A DNA stretch of 64,000 nt, taken from contig NZ_JAQIPB010000006.1 in the NCBI RefSeq assembly GCF_028023875.1, positions 1 to 64,000 of the forward strand. The letters run 5' to 3'. Numbering within the stretch: position 1 is the first letter of the stretch; each line of letters begins with the position of its first letter. Positions 63,600 through 64,000 of the stretch are shown here, one piece after another. This DNA comes from Xenophilus arseniciresistens (lineage in GTDB: Bacteria; Pseudomonadota; Gammaproteobacteria; Burkholderiales; Burkholderiaceae_C). A program made the translations under genes and the position numbers. The notes below the pieces were generated by a model, which saw only the letters and a program-made list of their open reading frames with translations, did not search any database and was not told where the DNA came from.

Positions 63600-64000
63600 A
63601 TGAACCGAAGAGACTTCCACGCGCACCTGGCCTGGCTGGCCGCCCCTGTGATGGGGGCGGCGCTGCCGGCAGGGGCACAGGCCTGGCCCGCCAGGCCCGT
63701 CAAGCTCATCCTGTCCCAGCCGGCGGGATCGGGGCCGGACATCCTGGCCCGCTACGTGGCCGACCAGTTGGGCAGGCTCTGGCAGCAGCCGCTGGTCATC
63801 GACAACCGCCCCGGCGGCCAGAACGTGATCGGCGCGCAGGCCGCCGCGCGCGCGCCTGCCGACGGCTACACCTTCTACTACGCGACCACCGCGGCCATGG
63901 TGACGAACGTCTTCACCTTCAAGTCGCTGCCCTACGACCCCGTCAAGGACTTCGCACCGGTCAGGCTCATCGGTCGCAGCCCCTTCGTGCTGGCGGCCGC
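63600..64000 (+). CDS. Bug/TctC-family receptor, cut by the window end
   Basis: The first 133 residues are visible: a signal peptide (HLAWLAAPVMGAALPAGAQA) and the Bug domain start WPARPVKLILSQPAGSGPDILAR, with VIDNRPGGQNVIGAQ and PADGYTFYYAT. GGAGA lies seven bases before the ATG. It follows the hydroxylase gene by 53 bases and probably captures the aromatic acid consumed by this operon. The 3' part, with about 190 more residues expected, lies beyond the window. Confidence 0.9.
   Translation, partial: MNRRDFHAHLAWLAAPVMGAALPAGAQAWPARPVKLILSQPAGSGPDILARYVADQLGRLWQQPLVIDNRPGGQNVIGAQAAARAPADGYTFYYATTAAMVTNVFTFKSLPYDPVKDFAPVRLIGRSPFVLAA

Overview
The window is high-GC DNA that is almost fully coding, on both strands. 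I read it as a chromosomal segment of a betaproteobacterium, most likely Comamonadaceae (Acidovorax/Delftia/Comamonas/Variovorax type). The reasons are the many solute receptors (two Bug/TctC, two Liv-type, one ModA-like), the aromatic catabolic modules with LysR regulators, the LexA-boxed imuA-imuB-dnaE2 cassette and a tRNA-Gly(CCC). This comes from gene content and base composition seen by eye, not a database match. I see no insertion sequence, prophage, CRISPR array or rRNA operon. No gap between genes exceeds about 300 bases.

Layout. 0.1-12.9 kb is mixed: a small secreted protein, an AttH/CrtC-like secreted protein, an orphan type-1 binding protein, a cysteine-synthase-fold enzyme, a large FtsX-type permease, a 5'-nucleotidase lipoprotein, a GNAT acetyltransferase and a two-component pair. 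13.0-18.2 kb is a homoprotocatechuate (4-hydroxyphenylacetate) meta-cleavage operon hpaH-hpaE-hpaD-hpaG with a divergent LysR gene. 18.7-21.3 kb is phenylalanine/tyrosine breakdown: an Lrp-type regulator divergent from hpd and phhA. 21.4-31.7 kb is one long catabolic cluster of unknown substrate: GntR regulator, three short-chain dehydrogenases, a complete Liv-type ABC transporter, a ketosteroid-dehydrogenase-like flavoprotein and a glutathione transferase. argG follows, then an ABC exporter directly coupled to a hybrid histidine kinase.

37-41.7 kb holds a DODA-type dioxygenase, a LysR regulator, an NAD(P)-binding protein with a possible 19-residue leader peptide, a 52-residue lipoprotein, an alpha/beta-hydrolase lipoprotein and an orphan ModA-like lipoprotein. 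41.7-46.2 kb is a GntR-controlled operon pairing a DapA-family aldolase/lyase and a Bug receptor with split dihydroxyacetone-kinase subunits DhaK and DhaL, without DhaM. 46.3-50.7 kb encodes an RND efflux pump and its adaptor. 50.9-56.7 kb is the SOS mutasome imuA-imuB-dnaE2 behind a clear LexA box. It is followed by a 2H phosphoesterase and an unrecognised protein with a proline-rich N-terminus, a winged-helix-like region and a PD...ExK nuclease-like signature. 58.2-59.0 kb has small proteins and the tRNA. 59.1-64 kb is a further aromatic module: LysR, two-domain VOC dioxygenase, FAH-family hydrolase, MhpA-like hydroxylase and a Bug receptor cut by the window end.

How the parts fit. Several modules feed aromatic and small organic acids into central metabolism (Phe to Tyr to homogentisate; 4-hydroxyphenylacetate ring products; a hydroxyphenyl-propionate-like substrate), each with its own regulator and often its own uptake receptor. 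The most promising places for undescribed biology are the 21-31 kb operon, the DhaKL/DapA-like operon and the nuclease-like gene beside the SOS mutasome.
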